From assembly GCF_013760845.1 (NCBI RefSeq), contig NZ_JACDUU010000011.1, positions 1 to 57,044 on the forward strand: DNA of 57,044 nucleotides, read 5' to 3'. The notes below the pieces were generated by a model, which saw only the letters and a program-made list of their open reading frames with translations, searched no databases and had not been told where the DNA came from. Source of the DNA: [Anoxybacillus] calidus. GTDB taxonomy: Bacteria; Bacillota; Bacilli; Bacillales; Anoxybacillaceae. Of the stretch, positions 7,782 through 17,391 are shown piece after piece; the first letter of the stretch is position 1, and every line of letters starts with the position of its first letter. The translations under genes were made by a program, and so were the position numbers.

Positions 7782-9203
7782 TTACTGTTTTCGATACCAT
7801 TTTTGTATTGCATCCATATGTGCCTCATCGATATCTACGATCTTAAAAGACTTTGAATGTAATCCGGATTGAATGGACAGGTGAACCGTTGCAAGCTGCT
7901 GTTTTCGCTGAAAAATAGATTGGCTGTTTTCTAATGCTTGAATTCTCTTTTTCCTTAATAACACAACCATTTTTGAAAAAACTCGATAACGCAACGATAA
8001 GCTATGTTCGTCCGTCATATAAAAACCGGCATCTTTAAAACGCATATAACCAAGAAACGCAAAAGGGACTAAAATCAATAGTGACAAATACCCCCATGGA
8101 CGAAAAAGATAACTGATCGGAAACAAAATAACAACTGTTAGAAATACGGTCCGCAATATATAGCGACGCAACGCTCTTGACGGCAATCGTTCAAAAGAAG
8201 ATGGTACGGAATAATGAGGCACAAACATCGATAATAGCTCATTTATTTTCGAAACCTTTACAAGCGGAAAAAGAACCGTAGAATAGTTGCTTTCCTTTTC
8301 GCCTGCACTCCCCGCGCTTTCGACGTAAACAGCAGCATAACCCAACAATTGGCGGAGAGGATTTTGCGCAATGCGAATCGCTTGAACACGAGAAACAGGA
8401 ATGTTGAACTGCCGCTTTTCTAGCAAACCGCGGGAAATCATTAAATCATCTCCCTTTTTGACAACGGTAAAATGGCCGTATTTAGCAACCATCATAAAAA
8501 TAGAAATAAACCATACTAAGAAAATAGCGAATAGGGTAATGAGAGAAATAATAATGATATTCAAATGAGTAAACTGCTGAAACTTTTGTAAAAATAATTC
8601 ATAAGGAATCAACTCATCAAACTGACTGAAAAACGCCCCTGCTGCTGACAAAACAACACCGATGCTGCCAGACGTAGAAGCAGCAATAACCAATTCTTTC
8701 ATTGTTGCTTCATAACGTAAAGACGTATCGTCCTTTTGCTCATAAGAGATCAAGTCATCAACAAACAAAGCGCTCTTTATTCTGTCTGCTTCCGCTTTTG
8801 TAATCGCGGTTAAGACCGCTTCTGCCTCATTTCCTCCTCCCGCTGTTTCAATTTGCAATTTTACTAAACCGAACAATCTTTGCATAATTCCTGCTGAAAC
8901 ATGAATCGTTTGAATCCGTTCCCGCGGAATATATCTTCGTTTTCGTACAAATATACCGTATTCGATTCGTAATTCTCCATGCTCAATTCGGTAAGTATAG
9001 CGATACCAAGAAAATAAGCCGACAATCAACGTTCCCAGCAAAGTAATAACTAAAACCGCATATTTTAGCCAGACAAACTTTCCTTCTCCCTCCCCGCCAA
9101 ATAGGAAAAATAACGCTAAAGGAAGAATTAACTCACGAACAGTTTTAAGAAATTGGATAAAAGCAGCAAGCGGATGCAGGCGGCACGGCTCATTCATCTT
9201 CAT
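7782..9203 (-). CDS. ydbT: Bacterial PH domain membrane protein YdbT
   Basis: 473-aa membrane protein with three bacterial PH (DUF304/bPH2) domains separated by transmembrane hairpins (near 20-60, 190-240 and 360-390). The PH strands include RYTYRIEHGELRIEYG and HFTVVKKGDDLMISRG. YdbS/YdbT pairs are reported to help bacilli resist certain bacteriocins; the biochemical role is unclear. The start is uncertain among TTG 9206, ATG 9203 and ATG 9197. ATG 9203 was chosen because AGGGTGG lies 3-4 nt before it. It overlaps ydbS by a few codons, so the two are translationally coupled. Confidence 0.85.
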   Translation of the reverse strand: MKMNEPCRLHPLAAFIQFLKTVRELILPLALFFLFGGEGEGKFVWLKYAVLVITLLGTLIVGLFSWYRYTYRIEHGELRIEYGIFVRKRRYIPRERIQTIHVSAGIMQRLFGLVKLQIETAGGGNEAEAVLTAITKAEADRIKSALFVDDLISYEQKDDTSLRYEATMKELVIAASTSGSIGVVLSAAGAFFSQFDELIPYELFLQKFQQFTHLNIIIISLITLFAIFLVWFISIFMMVAKYGHFTVVKKGDDLMISRGLLEKRQFNIPVSRVQAIRIAQNPLRQLLGYAAVYVESAGSAGEKESNYSTVLFPLVKVSKINELLSMFVPHYSVPSSFERLPSRALRRYILRTVFLTVVILFPISYLFRPWGYLSLLILVPFAFLGYMRFKDAGFYMTDEHSLSLRYRVFSKMVVLLRKKRIQALENSQSIFQRKQQLATVHLSIQSGLHSKSFKIVDIDEAHMDAIQKWYRKQ

Positions 9204-9669
9204 CAACCACCCTTGCTAATATGGAAATGCGGTCGCGCAATTTCTCTGCTTCCTCAACATCCAAAGCTGGTATTTCATGAGTAGTCGCCGCCGTGGATAC
9301 GGATACCGTCGCTAGATGGTACTTACGTAAAAGTGGCCCTTGCTCTGTATCCACATGCTGAACACGAACCATCGGAATAATGGTTCTTCTAACAATAAAT
9401 AATCCGTGTTGAATATCAATTTCATGTTCATGAACTTCATACCGCCATCGTTTCCAACGCAGCTTTGGAAATACAAATATCGTTACATATGTGTCAACGA
9501 CAACAACAATAAAACCGATCATAATAAGCCAATAAGGCCAGTCAAAAATCAGTGTTACTGCAACAAAAGCGAAAAAAACGATCCATAAAATCGCAGATAA
9601 AATAGCTCCACTAATTCTCCAAACCGTTAACGCTCTTTCACTAATCCGCTGTTTTGGTTCTTCCCTCAT
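9190..9669 (-). CDS. ydbS: Bacterial PH domain protein YdbS
   Basis: 159-aa protein with two transmembrane segments (about 20-75) followed by one bPH2 domain (YEVHEHEIDIQHGLFIVRRT). It is the partner of YdbT and lies just upstream in the same operon. The start was moved to ATG 9669 (MREEPKQ), which has AAGAAGGG upstream; longer in-frame versions lack a ribosome site. A hydrophobic stretch in the longer version would be an artefact. Confidence 0.85.
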   Translation of the reverse strand: MREEPKQRISERALTVWRISGAILSAILWIVFFAFVAVTLIFDWPYWLIMIGFIVVVVDTYVTIFVFPKLRWKRWRYEVHEHEIDIQHGLFIVRRTIIPMVRVQHVDTEQGPLLRKYHLATVSVSTAATTHEIPALDVEEAEKLRDRISILARVVDEDE

Positions 9670-9733
9670 GTTTTCCCTTCTTTCTATTTGGAAGTCAATT
9701 TCCTCTATAACAAAAATATACATGAAAACGAAC

Positions 9734-9760
9734 AAAAAAACCGCCACGATTTTGGCGGTT
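9734..9760 (-). terminator. Terminator of uvsE
   Basis: On minus, AACCGCC pairs with GGCGGTT followed by T7. The first stem bases overlap the uvsE stop codon. Confidence 0.85.
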
Positions 9761-10724
9761 ACCGTACATAAAAGCTTGATCCATCAATCAACTCAACTTC
9801 TTGATAATGTTGCAAATCCTCTACTAATCGGAATAAAGCTTCATCTTTTTGTTTCGCTTCAATCATACAGTCAATTTGTGTAACGGTTCCTTTTATTTCA
9901 TTCAAAAATTTCATGAACATTTGAGTATCAACAAAATCGCTATGAGCGCGAAAATCTTTTTCATTTCTTGGGCTGGAAATGTGCATTTTCATCGGCAGCG
10001 GCGAGTGCTTCCATGTTGAAACGATGCGTTCCCAGTCTGGCTTCCAATCTTTATTCTCGTAGTTTGCCAAATGGTGGTGTAAATCAAACACGAGTGGAAT
10101 CGCGAGTTTTTCACATAAATATAACGTATGTTGCAGCGTAAAAGTCGTATCATCATTTTCTAGCATCATCATTCGTTGCAAGTGACTAGGGACATAGCTC
10201 CAATTATGAATAAACTGCTCTAATGCTTGTTCTTTGTCATTGTATCCGCCACCTACATGAAGGACACAGCGATGTTCAGGATCAATGTTCATTCCCTTCA
10301 ACAACGCTTCATGCATGCGCAGTGTTTTTAACGACATTTTTAAAATTTCCGGATCAGACGAATTTAGCAAAACAAAATGGTCGGGGTGAAAATCGATTCT
10401 GATTGGGTAATTTTTCAAAAATCTAGCAATTTCTCCTAATATATCCCGAAGCGGCTCTATATAATCCCAATCCTCTAACTCTTCGTGGTTCGCAAGTGGG
10501 ATGAGCCTTGAACTAAAGCGGAAAAAGCGAATATCGTGCGCCTTATTATGTTTTAATAGCCGCAAACAATTTTCTAAGTTGGAAACAGCAATCCGCTCCA
10601 ATTTTTTAACCGCTGCTTCGCGATTCTTTATTTTCTGAAATTGTGCAAATGTCATCGTCTGTGACGGTGAACAATTTTGTAAATGAACGCTCATTGCGAC
10701 ATATCCTAGTCTTACAATTGTCAT
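9759..10724 (-). CDS. uvsE: UV DNA damage endonuclease UvsE
   Basis: 321-aa TIM-barrel endonuclease of the UvsE/UVDE family, which nicks DNA 5' of UV photoproducts. Diagnostic parts are the N-terminal RLGYVAMS, RFSSRLIPL, the metal-ligand segments RIDFHPDHF, LENDD and FDLHHH, and MHISSPR. Family length. The start was placed at ATG 10724, 7 nt after GAGGTGG; an in-frame TTG upstream lacks support. It is a single gene between ydbS and cshA, with its own terminator. Confidence 0.92.
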   Translation of the reverse strand: MTIVRLGYVAMSVHLQNCSPSQTMTFAQFQKIKNREAAVKKLERIAVSNLENCLRLLKHNKAHDIRFFRFSSRLIPLANHEELEDWDYIEPLRDILGEIARFLKNYPIRIDFHPDHFVLLNSSDPEILKMSLKTLRMHEALLKGMNIDPEHRCVLHVGGGYNDKEQALEQFIHNWSYVPSHLQRMMMLENDDTTFTLQHTLYLCEKLAIPLVFDLHHHLANYENKDWKPDWERIVSTWKHSPLPMKMHISSPRNEKDFRAHSDFVDTQMFMKFLNEIKGTVTQIDCMIEAKQKDEALFRLVEDLQHYQEVELIDGSSFYVR

Positions 10725-10796
10725 GATTCGCCACCTCAAACTAAGATTACCTTTAGTATGGTTCTTTCTAAAAAGGCTAGTCGAGCAGAAAGGTAT

Positions 10797-10853
10797 AAAA
10801 AAAGAGCCCGTCTCCCTTCAACGTATTTCCCAGTTTTGAAAGGAGATAGACCC
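10797..10853 (-). terminator. Probable terminator of cshA
   Basis: On minus, an imperfect stem formed by about GGGTCTATCTCC and GGGAGACGGGCTC is followed by seven T residues, just after the cshA stop. The loop is long and the stem has mismatches. Confidence 0.5.
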
Positions 10854-10860
10854 TTTTCCT

Positions 10861-12285
10861 TTATCGGACAGCACGGCGTTTTTTCATTTGCCGATGTCGC
10901 GGTTGCTCTTTTACATGCCCATTTTTATAGTTTGGACGTTTTTTCTCTTTTTTCACTGGAATCGGTGGCTCTTCTGTTAATTTGACAGGCGTTGTATCCG
11001 GCTCTTTCGTCATCATTTTAATCGCAGCGGCAATTAGGGAAACCGAATCGTGTTCTTCTAACAGCTCCTCTGCTGCACGTTTATAAAATGATAAGTTTTC
11101 CTTTTCTACAGTTGCGAGTAGCTTTTCAATCGCAATGCGCTGCTGTCCTTCTAACGCTTCATCCAATGTCGGCGGCTTCATCCGTTCCATTTTCCGCTTT
11201 GTTGTTTTCTCAATATTGTGAAGTTGTCCAATCTCACGTGGAGTGACAAACGTCATCGCCACTCCCGTTTTTCCTGCGCGGCCAGTGCGTCCAATGCGAT
11301 GTACATAGCTTTCTGGGTCTTGAGGAATATCAAAGTTATATACATGCGTCACTCCTGAAATATCCAACCCACGTGCCGCTACGTCAGTTGCCACTAAAAT
11401 TTCAATGGAACCCTCTTTGAATTTGCGTAAAACGGAAAGGCGCTTTGCCTGACTTAAGTCTCCGTGAATTCCTTCCGCTGCATAGCCGCGTAAATTTAAC
11501 GCCTCGGCAAGCTCATCAACGCGGCGTTTCGTACGTCCGAACACAATCGCCAGCTCCGGCGCTTGAATATCTAACAGGCGCGTCAACGTATCGAACTTCT
11601 TTTTCTCATGAATTTCTAAGTAATATTGCTCGATATTCGGCACGGTCATTTCTCTTGCTTTTACTTTAACGAGATGCGGATTGTTCATAAATCGCTCAGC
11701 AATGCGGCGAATCGGCTCCGGCATCGTCGCAGAGAACAGCAATGTCTGCCGTTCTGTAGGAACTTGACTTAAAATCGCTTCAATATCATCGATAAATCCC
11801 ATATTGAGCATTTCATCCGCTTCATCCAGAACAACGGTATGCACATGTTGCAAACGAAGCGTTTTCCGATTAATATGGTCAATAATTCTTCCTGGTGTGC
11901 CGACAATGACATGCGGCCGTTTCTTCAGGGCGCGAATTTGTCTTTCGATATCCTGTCCGCCGTAAATTGGCAAGACGCGAACACGTTTCGTCGTTCCGAT
12001 TTTATACAATTCCTCCGATACTTGAATCGCTAATTCCCGTGTCGGGGCAACAACAATCGCCTGAATCATATCGTTATTTATATCAATTTTCTCGATTAAC
12101 GGAATTCCGAATGCTGCCGTTTTTCCTGTACCTGTCTGTGCCTGACCAATTACATCCTTATTTTCCAGGCTTAACGGAATCGTTTCCGCCTGAATCGGAG
12201 TCGCTTGTTCAAATCCCATGCGGCGAATCGCCTTCATTAATTCTTTGCTTAAACCTAATTCTTGAAATGTAATCAACGCTTCCAT
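10861..12285 (-). CDS. cshA: DEAD-box ATP-dependent RNA helicase CshA
   Basis: 474-aa DEAD-box helicase. Helicase motifs in order: Q motif around [17 protein letters not shown] (about 50-57), PTRELA, DEADEML (about 155), SAT, and [10 protein letters not shown] (about 330). A basic C-terminal tail follows. CshA is part of the RNA degradosome and aids ribosome assembly in bacilli. The ATG at 12285 is only 1 nt from AGGAG, so the in-frame TTG at 12276 (10 nt away), matching where homologues start, may be the true start. The leader contains an intrinsic terminator (12311-12343) downstream of a good promoter, suggesting attenuation. Confidence 0.93.
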   Translation of the reverse strand: MEALITFQELGLSKELMKAIRRMGFEQATPIQAETIPLSLENKDVIGQAQTGTGKTAAFGIPLIEKIDINNDMIQAIVVAPTRELAIQVSEELYKIGTTKRVRVLPIYGGQDIERQIRALKKRPHVIVGTPGRIIDHINRKTLRLQHVHTVVLDEADEMLNMGFIDDIEAILSQVPTERQTLLFSATMPEPIRRIAERFMNNPHLVKVKAREMTVPNIEQYYLEIHEKKKFDTLTRLLDIQAPELAIVFGRTKRRVDELAEALNLRGYAAEGIHGDLSQAKRLSVLRKFKEGSIEILVATDVAARGLDISGVTHVYNFDIPQDPESYVHRIGRTGRAGKTGVAMTFVTPREIGQLHNIEKTTKRKMERMKPPTLDEALEGQQRIAIEKLLATVEKENLSFYKRAAEELLEEHDSVSLIAAAIKMMTKEPDTTPVKLTEEPPIPVKKEKKRPNYKNGHVKEQPRHRQMKKRRAVR

Positions 12286-12310
12286 ACTCCTTTTAAAATT
12301 TCTAGCTTAT

Positions 12311-12343
12311 AAAAAAAGGCATTCCGCTAAAGCAGAAGATGCC
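12311..12343 (-). terminator. Intrinsic terminator in the cshA leader
   Basis: On minus, GGCAT pairs with ATGCC around an inner TTC-GC/GC-GAA stem, followed by seven T residues. It lies 60 nt after the esterase stop but also about 15 nt downstream of the expected cshA transcription start, so it can stop both transcripts. Confidence 0.75.
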
Positions 12344-12365
12344 CCTCCTTTAAATGCTGTAAGTT

Positions 12366-12394
12366 ATCATACCATTTTAATACTGTATTTTCAA
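12366..12394 (-). promoter_or_regulatory. Sigma-A promoter of cshA
   Basis: On minus: TTGAAA at 12389-12394, 17-nt spacer, TATGAT at 12366-12371. It starts a leader of about 80 nt that includes the terminator at 12311-12343. Confidence 0.75.
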
Positions 12395-12402
12395 TAAAAG
12401 CC

Positions 12403-13098
12403 TCATGAAAGATTTTCCTGAAAAAATTTCTCAACTTCAACAAATAATCGCTGACGGTCTGGTCCATGACAAACAAGATGTCCGGAAGAAGGCAAAAAAA
12501 GCAGTCTTTTCATCGGAGAGCGAACGGTTTCATATAGGTAACGAGCGCTTTTTAACGGGACAATTCCATCTTTCTCTCCTTGAACAATCAGAGTAGGAAC
12601 CGAAATCTCTTTCAACATTGGCCGAACTTTATTGACCAATTTCCGGAACTCAAGCGTTGCTGTTAATGGTGTATGTACAATTTTCGTCTTATAACGAACA
12701 AATAAAGGATTTTCCTTCAGTCTGCCTGCGAAACTGTCACGAATCATCCCACGAATATCAATGAACATTTGTTTAGGATTGATATAATAAGCAGCCGCAC
12801 TCAACAGAACAAGTTTTTGTACATTGTATTTTGTCGCTAAATAACCGGCTATCACACCACCCATGGAAAAACCAACTAAGTAAACGGTATCGCATTTGTT
12901 TAGCAGCTTTTGTAATTCTTCTTCCGCTGTTTGCAGCCATTGGTCATATGTAACTCCCTTTAATTGCAATTGCTCGCCGTGCCCCGGCAAACAAGGGGTT
13001 TCAATGAGCCAATTGGTTCTTTCCCACAAATATCGCGCTAACGGCTCAACTTCATAAGGCCCGCCTGTAAATCCGTGTATACATAAACAACCAATCAT
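12403..13098 (-). CDS. Alpha/beta hydrolase, carboxylesterase-like
   Basis: 231-aa cytosolic alpha/beta hydrolase. The catalytic triad is visible: Ser78 in GFSMGG, Asp177 in GEKDGIVP, His207 in SSGHLV. IHGFTGGP near the N terminus forms the oxyanion region. Size and motifs resemble the Geobacillus Est30-type carboxylesterases, but the natural substrate cannot be read from sequence. Start ATG 13098 follows AGGTGATG by about 5 nt. The 46-aa gene upstream ends 10 nt before it, so the two form an operon. Confidence 0.85.
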   Translation of the reverse strand: MIGCLCIHGFTGGPYEVEPLARYLWERTNWLIETPCLPGHGEQLQLKGVTYDQWLQTAEEELQKLLNKCDTVYLVGFSMGGVIAGYLATKYNVQKLVLLSAAAYYINPKQMFIDIRGMIRDSFAGRLKENPLFVRYKTKIVHTPLTATLEFRKLVNKVRPMLKEISVPTLIVQGEKDGIVPLKSARYLYETVRSPMKRLLFLPSSGHLVCHGPDRQRLFVEVEKFFQENLS

Positions 13099-13108
13099 TA
13101 TACATCAC

Positions 13109-13249
13109 CTATTTAACGTAAGGCCCTTTTTGCCCTTGTTGCAGTTTTTCAATCGCTTGAGCAATACGACAATGACGTGTTTCTTTTCGCCCCTGTAATC
13201 CAATCCATATACACTTTTTGCTTGATGCAGACGCAGCCAAATAATCCAT
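13109..13249 (-). CDS. Small conserved-looking protein of unknown function
   Basis: 46-aa protein starting MDYLAASASSKKC, basic and soluble. I do not recognise a family. The start at ATG 13249 is supported by GAGGAGA 6 nt upstream. An ATG 42 nt further up has no ribosome site. An extended -10 (TGTTAAAAT) lies just after the murF terminator, so it may have its own promoter together with the downstream esterase gene. Confidence 0.6.
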   Translation of the reverse strand: MDYLAASASSKKCIWIGLQGRKETRHCRIAQAIEKLQQGQKGPYVK

Positions 13250-13301
13250 TTCTATCTCCTCGATTCTTTCTGTAATGTATCTGTCCTTCATTTTAACACG
13301 A

Positions 13302-13332
13302 TAAAAAAAGCAGAGGAAATTCCCCCTCTGCT
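13302..13332 (-). terminator. Terminator of murF
   Basis: On minus, AGCAGAGG pairs with CCTCTGCT followed by seven T residues. The stem begins within the murF stop region. Confidence 0.85.
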
Positions 13333-14711
13333 TATTCTGCCAAATACGCTATTATTTCTTCCAGCTTCATCCCTCTTGAAGCTTTTAAAAGAACAACATC
13401 TTTCCCAGACACAAGCCTAGCAAGGTCCGCCGCCAGCGTTTCTTTGCTATCATACGCTTTTACACACCCTTCTGGAAAAGATGACTGCGCTGCTAAAGCA
13501 ATCGCTTTGCCGAGCCGTCCATACGTCAGAATATAGTCTGCTATGTTTTTGTTTAACATTCGGCCAATTTCTTCGTGGAACTCGATTTCCTTTTCACCAA
13601 GTTCAAGCATATCCCCTAAAACAGCCACTTTCTTTTCGTAGCCTGTTAATTCTCCCAACAGCTCAAGTGCCGCTTTCATTGATGTTGGACTTGCATTATA
13701 TGCATCGTTAATAATCGTTAAGCCGTCTTTTCCTTTTATAATTTCCATACGCATTTTTGTAACTTGCAAGCGTTCAAGACCCGATTTGATATTCTCCCAG
13801 CTTATACCAAAGAAACGCGCGACGGAAATGGCTGCTAAAGCATTATATACATGATGTTTTCCTAAAATAGGAATAAAGAAAGAAACATCAGGCATTTGAT
13901 TCACAGTAAAAGTCGTTCCATTCGCTTTTAAAGAAACCATAAGCGGATAATAATCATTGCTGTTTTGGTTGCCAAACGTCAGCGTCTTCTGAGAGAGATT
14001 CATCTTTTGCACACGTGTTGTTAAAAGAGGTTCGTCACCATTATAGATGAAAACACCGTCTTCTTTTAATCCCAACACAATTTCTAATTTTGCTTTCGCA
14101 ATGCCATCGCGCGATCCTAACTCTTGCATATGGGATTCTCCGATATTCGTAATAATGGCGGCATCTGGTTTCGCCAAGTTGGAGAGAAGTTCAATCTCAC
14201 CAAAGTTGCTCATTCCCATCTCTACTACAGCCATTTCTGTCGTTTCTTCAAGACGAAGCAATGTCAGCGGCAAACCGATATGATTATTTAAGTTTCCTTC
14301 TGTTTTCTGTACTTTGTATTGCGTGGATAAAATCGCGGCCGTCATATCTTTTGTCGTTGTCTTACCGTTGCTTCCGGTAATGCCGATAATTTTGACAGAA
14401 AGCTGCTCGCGATAGCGGCTTGCTAAACGTTGAAGTGCTTCCAATGTATCATCAACAAAAATAAGCGGCACATCCTGCGGAAAATTCGGTTCACTTTTTT
14501 CCCATAATGCCGCAACAGCTCCCTTCGCAAAAGCATCTTTCACAAACGCATGGCCATTAAATTTTTCTCCTTTAAGCGGAATATACAAATTTCCTTTGCA
14601 GAGAGTTCTTGTATCCGTTGAAACGCCAGAAATAACAAGCTCATTATACCGATCGGACAAACCACTTCCTGCTATCATTTCTTGGATTTCTTGCAATGTA
14701 CGAGTAATCAT
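13332..14711 (-). CDS. murF: UDP-MurNAc-tripeptide--D-Ala-D-Ala ligase MurF
   Basis: 459-aa Mur ligase that adds D-Ala-D-Ala to the UDP-MurNAc tripeptide in the cytoplasm. The ATP-binding motif GITGSNGKTTTKD is near residue 110, with the central NDAYNASPTSM and C-terminal VAVLGDMLELG. The start was placed at ATG 14711 (MITRTLQEI), 6 nt after AAGGTGG. A 120-nt longer reading frame would run into the palindromic repeat at 14746 and is not real. It lies directly downstream of ddl, which makes its substrate. Confidence 0.94.
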   Translation of the reverse strand: MITRTLQEIQEMIAGSGLSDRYNELVISGVSTDTRTLCKGNLYIPLKGEKFNGHAFVKDAFAKGAVAALWEKSEPNFPQDVPLIFVDDTLEALQRLASRYREQLSVKIIGITGSNGKTTTKDMTAAILSTQYKVQKTEGNLNNHIGLPLTLLRLEETTEMAVVEMGMSNFGEIELLSNLAKPDAAIITNIGESHMQELGSRDGIAKAKLEIVLGLKEDGVFIYNGDEPLLTTRVQKMNLSQKTLTFGNQNSNDYYPLMVSLKANGTTFTVNQMPDVSFFIPILGKHHVYNALAAISVARFFGISWENIKSGLERLQVTKMRMEIIKGKDGLTIINDAYNASPTSMKAALELLGELTGYEKKVAVLGDMLELGEKEIEFHEEIGRMLNKNIADYILTYGRLGKAIALAAQSSFPEGCVKAYDSKETLAADLARLVSGKDVVLLKASRGMKLEEIIAYLAE

Positions 14712-14745
14712 TATCTTCCACCTTGCTTCTGTAATGGAATTGAGA

Positions 14746-14868
14746 AAGGGCTGGCTCCATAAGTGTCTGACCTCACGCACAACACACAGTATGTAATGTG
14801 ATAAACACACATTCAGTACCATATATTGCAATTGTGGGATCTGACACCTTACTTTTAGATCAGCCCTT
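14746..14868. repeat. Palindromic repeat, family member A
   Basis: 123-nt element between ddl and murF. Ends AAGGGCTG and CAGCCCTT pair. Internal motifs are AAGTGTCTGACC on the left and GATCTGACACC on the right, shared with members at 16101, 45787 and, weakly, 49881. It begins 12 nt after the ddl stop. Confidence 0.75.
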
Positions 14869-14879
14869 CCCTTGTTTTC

Positions 14880-15965
14880 TTAAAATGTATACGTAATCGT
14901 TTGCTTTTCTTGATGGCGTTCAATTGCCAACTGAACTAAACGTTCAATAAGTTCTGGATATGAAACTCCCGTATGCTTCCAAAGAAGCGGGAACATGCTA
15001 AATGGGGTAAAACCAGGCATTGTATTGACTTCGTTAATGTAAATAGTACCATCTTTCGTTAAGAAAAAGTCAGCGCGCACAAGTCCGCAAAGGTCAAGAG
15101 CTTTAAACGCAGTAATCGCCATCTGTTTAATGGTTTCATACTGTTCTTCTGTCACATCAGCCGGAATAATTAGCTCTGTGTCGCCATCTTCATATTTTGC
15201 TTGATAGTCGTAAAATTCTTTTTTCGGGACAATTTCTCCAACAACCGAGCAAATCGGCTTATCGTTGCCGATGACCCCGATTTCGATTTCACGGCCGACA
15301 ATTGCTTCTTCAATAATAATTTTTCGGTCATATTTAAACGCTTCAATAAATGCAGCCTCTAAGTCTTCACGATTTTTACATTTGTTAATTCCCACGCTTG
15401 AACCCGCATTTGCCGGTTTCACAAAACAAGGATAGCCAAGTTCTTCCTCAACTTTTGCATAGGCAGCCTCAGCATTTTCCTTCCAATCATTTTTAATAAA
15501 CCAAACGTATTTTGCCTGCTTTAAACCTGCTTGGGCAAATAAGTTTTTCATAATGACCTTATCCATACCTGCCGCAGAGCCTAGCACACCGTTTCCGACA
15601 TATGGAATGTTCAATAATTCAAGCAAACCTTGAACTGTGCCATCTTCACCATTTGGTCCGTGCAACAATGGGAAAATGACATCTATCGCTCCTTCACTTT
15701 CTTCCGTTGTTGCAGGAGCTCCCGTTTTATTTAAAGCCACTGGCAAGATCGCATTTGCTTCTGATTTCAACTCTAGTTGCTTTACATCCTTTACTTCTCC
15801 AGTTAAACGCTCACCTTTCACCCATTTTCCTTCTGTTGTAATATAAATCGGTGTAACGTCAAATTTTTCTTTATTGATAGCGTTCATGACCGCTTTCGCA
15901 GTTTGTAGTGATACTTTATGTTCTGGAGACTTTCCGCCATATAATACTCCAATTCTCGTTTTCAT
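14880..15965 (-). CDS. ddl: D-alanine--D-alanine ligase Ddl
   Basis: 361-aa ATP-grasp ligase that joins two D-alanines for peptidoglycan. Motifs include [15 protein letters not shown] at the N terminus, [25 protein letters not shown] and [12 protein letters not shown], the last being the metal and substrate site. The start at ATG 15965 follows GGAGGG by 8 nt; an in-frame start 30 nt earlier is unlikely. A possible extended -10 (TGTTACAAT) lies at 16001-16008. With alr absent nearby, its substrate must come from a racemase encoded elsewhere. Confidence 0.94.
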   Translation of the reverse strand: MKTRIGVLYGGKSPEHKVSLQTAKAVMNAINKEKFDVTPIYITTEGKWVKGERLTGEVKDVKQLELKSEANAILPVALNKTGAPATTEESEGAIDVIFPLLHGPNGEDGTVQGLLELLNIPYVGNGVLGSAAGMDKVIMKNLFAQAGLKQAKYVWFIKNDWKENAEAAYAKVEEELGYPCFVKPANAGSSVGINKCKNREDLEAAFIEAFKYDRKIIIEEAIVGREIEIGVIGNDKPICSVVGEIVPKKEFYDYQAKYEDGDTELIIPADVTEEQYETIKQMAITAFKALDLCGLVRADFFLTKDGTIYINEVNTMPGFTPFSMFPLLWKHTGVSYPELIERLVQLAIERHQEKQTITYTF

Positions 15966-16100
15966 CAGGGGGTCCCTCCTCATCTTTTTTACCAATGTTT
16001 ATTGTAACACGTTATCAAAAAAATTACTGAGAAATTCCGTACATCTGCATTTACTATGATATGATAAAGTAGGCTCTGCTGTTCAATGAAAACGGAAAAA

Positions 16101-16193
16101 ACCGGGGCTGCCCCATACGTGTCTGCCCCCGCATACCACAATATATAATTGTGGTTGCAAGGGTCTGACACTCAATTTTGGAACAGCCTCGGT
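16101..16193. repeat. Palindromic repeat, family member B
   Basis: 93-nt element between the glycosyltransferase and ddl genes. ACCGGGGCTG pairs with CAGCCTCGGT. It contains GTGTCTGCCC and GGGTCTGACAC and an inner hairpin ACCACAAT/ATTGTGGT. On minus it runs into TTTTTT, so this copy looks like a functional terminator, 46 nt after the glycosyltransferase stop. Confidence 0.75.
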
Positions 16194-16239
16194 CTTGTCG
16201 TATTGAACGCTACTAATCTTCATTCATTTGCTTGCGATA

Positions 16240-17379
16240 TTAATATCTTCTCTGCTTTTTTGTGTTTCCACCTGCTGTAATCATGTCTTTAATTGCCTCT
16301 TGTGCTGTTTTTTCAATCTCTTCAAAGTATTCATTGATTCGCTTATTAAGGCGGTTCCGTTCGATTTCATCATTCAATACTTGAGAAATTTTCTGCTCAT
16401 AAGAGTCCAGCCCAGATAAATTATATATAAGCCCTCTTCGTTCAAGATATTGCAAGTTAATTTTCTCCTGCCCCGGCAGCCAAGCAAACGTGAATAGAGG
16501 CAATCTTTTTTGCAGTGCTTCGCTCACTGTCACTCCGCCCGGTTTTGTAATAATCGCATCGACTTCATCATATAAATGATTCATTTCTTTCGTATCGGAT
16601 ATATATCGGATAGGACGAATATTCGCATTATTCCAGCTCAAAATTTCTTCATAAAGCTGTTCGTTTTTTCCACACAATACAGAATACTGAAAATGGCTGG
16701 ATTCCCCCATCTTTTTAAAGAAATCGGCCATATTACCTAATCCTTGATTGCCTCCAGCAAATAAAATATGCTTTCGGTGATTCACCGATTTTTTTACCGT
16801 ATTTCTCGGAGTAATGGTTTCGTGAACAGGAATGCCGGTAACGATAATTTTTTCCTTAGAAATTTTATGTTTTGTCATTAATTCGATTTTTGCCTCTTGA
16901 TGAGGAACAAAATGATAATCAATTCCGTTTTTTCCCCAAATACCATTCAAAAAGAAATCGGTATACACATTAATCACAGGAGCCTTTATCCTTTTTCGCT
17001 TTTTCAGTCGTTGTAAAACACGGGAAGGGAACGAATGAGTACAAATAATGAAGTCAGGCTGCTCTTTCTCTAACATTTTTTTCATTTTATGCTCAAAATA
17101 AGGAAGCCATGGCTCTAAGTGAGCAACTTCCAGACGATGGGAATCAGCGCACATTAATTTTTTATAAACATGATGATACGAATTCGGATATGAACGAATC
17201 CAGCGAATGTACATTTCGGAAATCAATTTTTCCATGTGCTCATTGCAATAGCTTAAAAAATCAATCTTTTTACAAACAACAGAAGGGTTTTGTTTTTCTA
17301 AAGAGTAAATGAGCGCATCCGCTACTTTATGATGTCCAGAAGGCATTTGAAACAACGGCAAAACAAGAACTTTCATCAT
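16240..17379 (-). CDS. MGDG-synthase-like glycosyltransferase
   Basis: 379-aa GT-B glycosyltransferase. The N terminus has the monogalactosyldiacylglycerol-synthase-type motif (PSGHHKVADAL) and the C terminus a GT28-like donor site (TKPGGVTVSEALQ). Relatives such as UgtP transfer sugars from UDP donors to diacylglycerol at the inner membrane face. The acceptor here is unknown. Start ATG 17379 follows AAGGAG by 8 nt. It ends a three-gene operon (deacetylase, DedA, this gene) with 12-nt gaps, which suggests a shared envelope-lipid or polymer role. Confidence 0.82.
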   Translation of the reverse strand: MMKVLVLPLFQMPSGHHKVADALIYSLEKQNPSVVCKKIDFLSYCNEHMEKLISEMYIRWIRSYPNSYHHVYKKLMCADSHRLEVAHLEPWLPYFEHKMKKMLEKEQPDFIICTHSFPSRVLQRLKKRKRIKAPVINVYTDFFLNGIWGKNGIDYHFVPHQEAKIELMTKHKISKEKIIVTGIPVHETITPRNTVKKSVNHRKHILFAGGNQGLGNMADFFKKMGESSHFQYSVLCGKNEQLYEEILSWNNANIRPIRYISDTKEMNHLYDEVDAIITKPGGVTVSEALQKRLPLFTFAWLPGQEKINLQYLERRGLIYNLSGLDSYEQKISQVLNDEIERNRLNKRINEYFEEIEKTAQEAIKDMITAGGNTKKQRRY

Positions 17380-17391
17380 TACAATAGCTCC

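Noticed and set aside
14712-14831. N-terminal extension of MurF
   Set aside because: The added codons come from palindromic repeat A, and the ribosome site supports ATG 14711.
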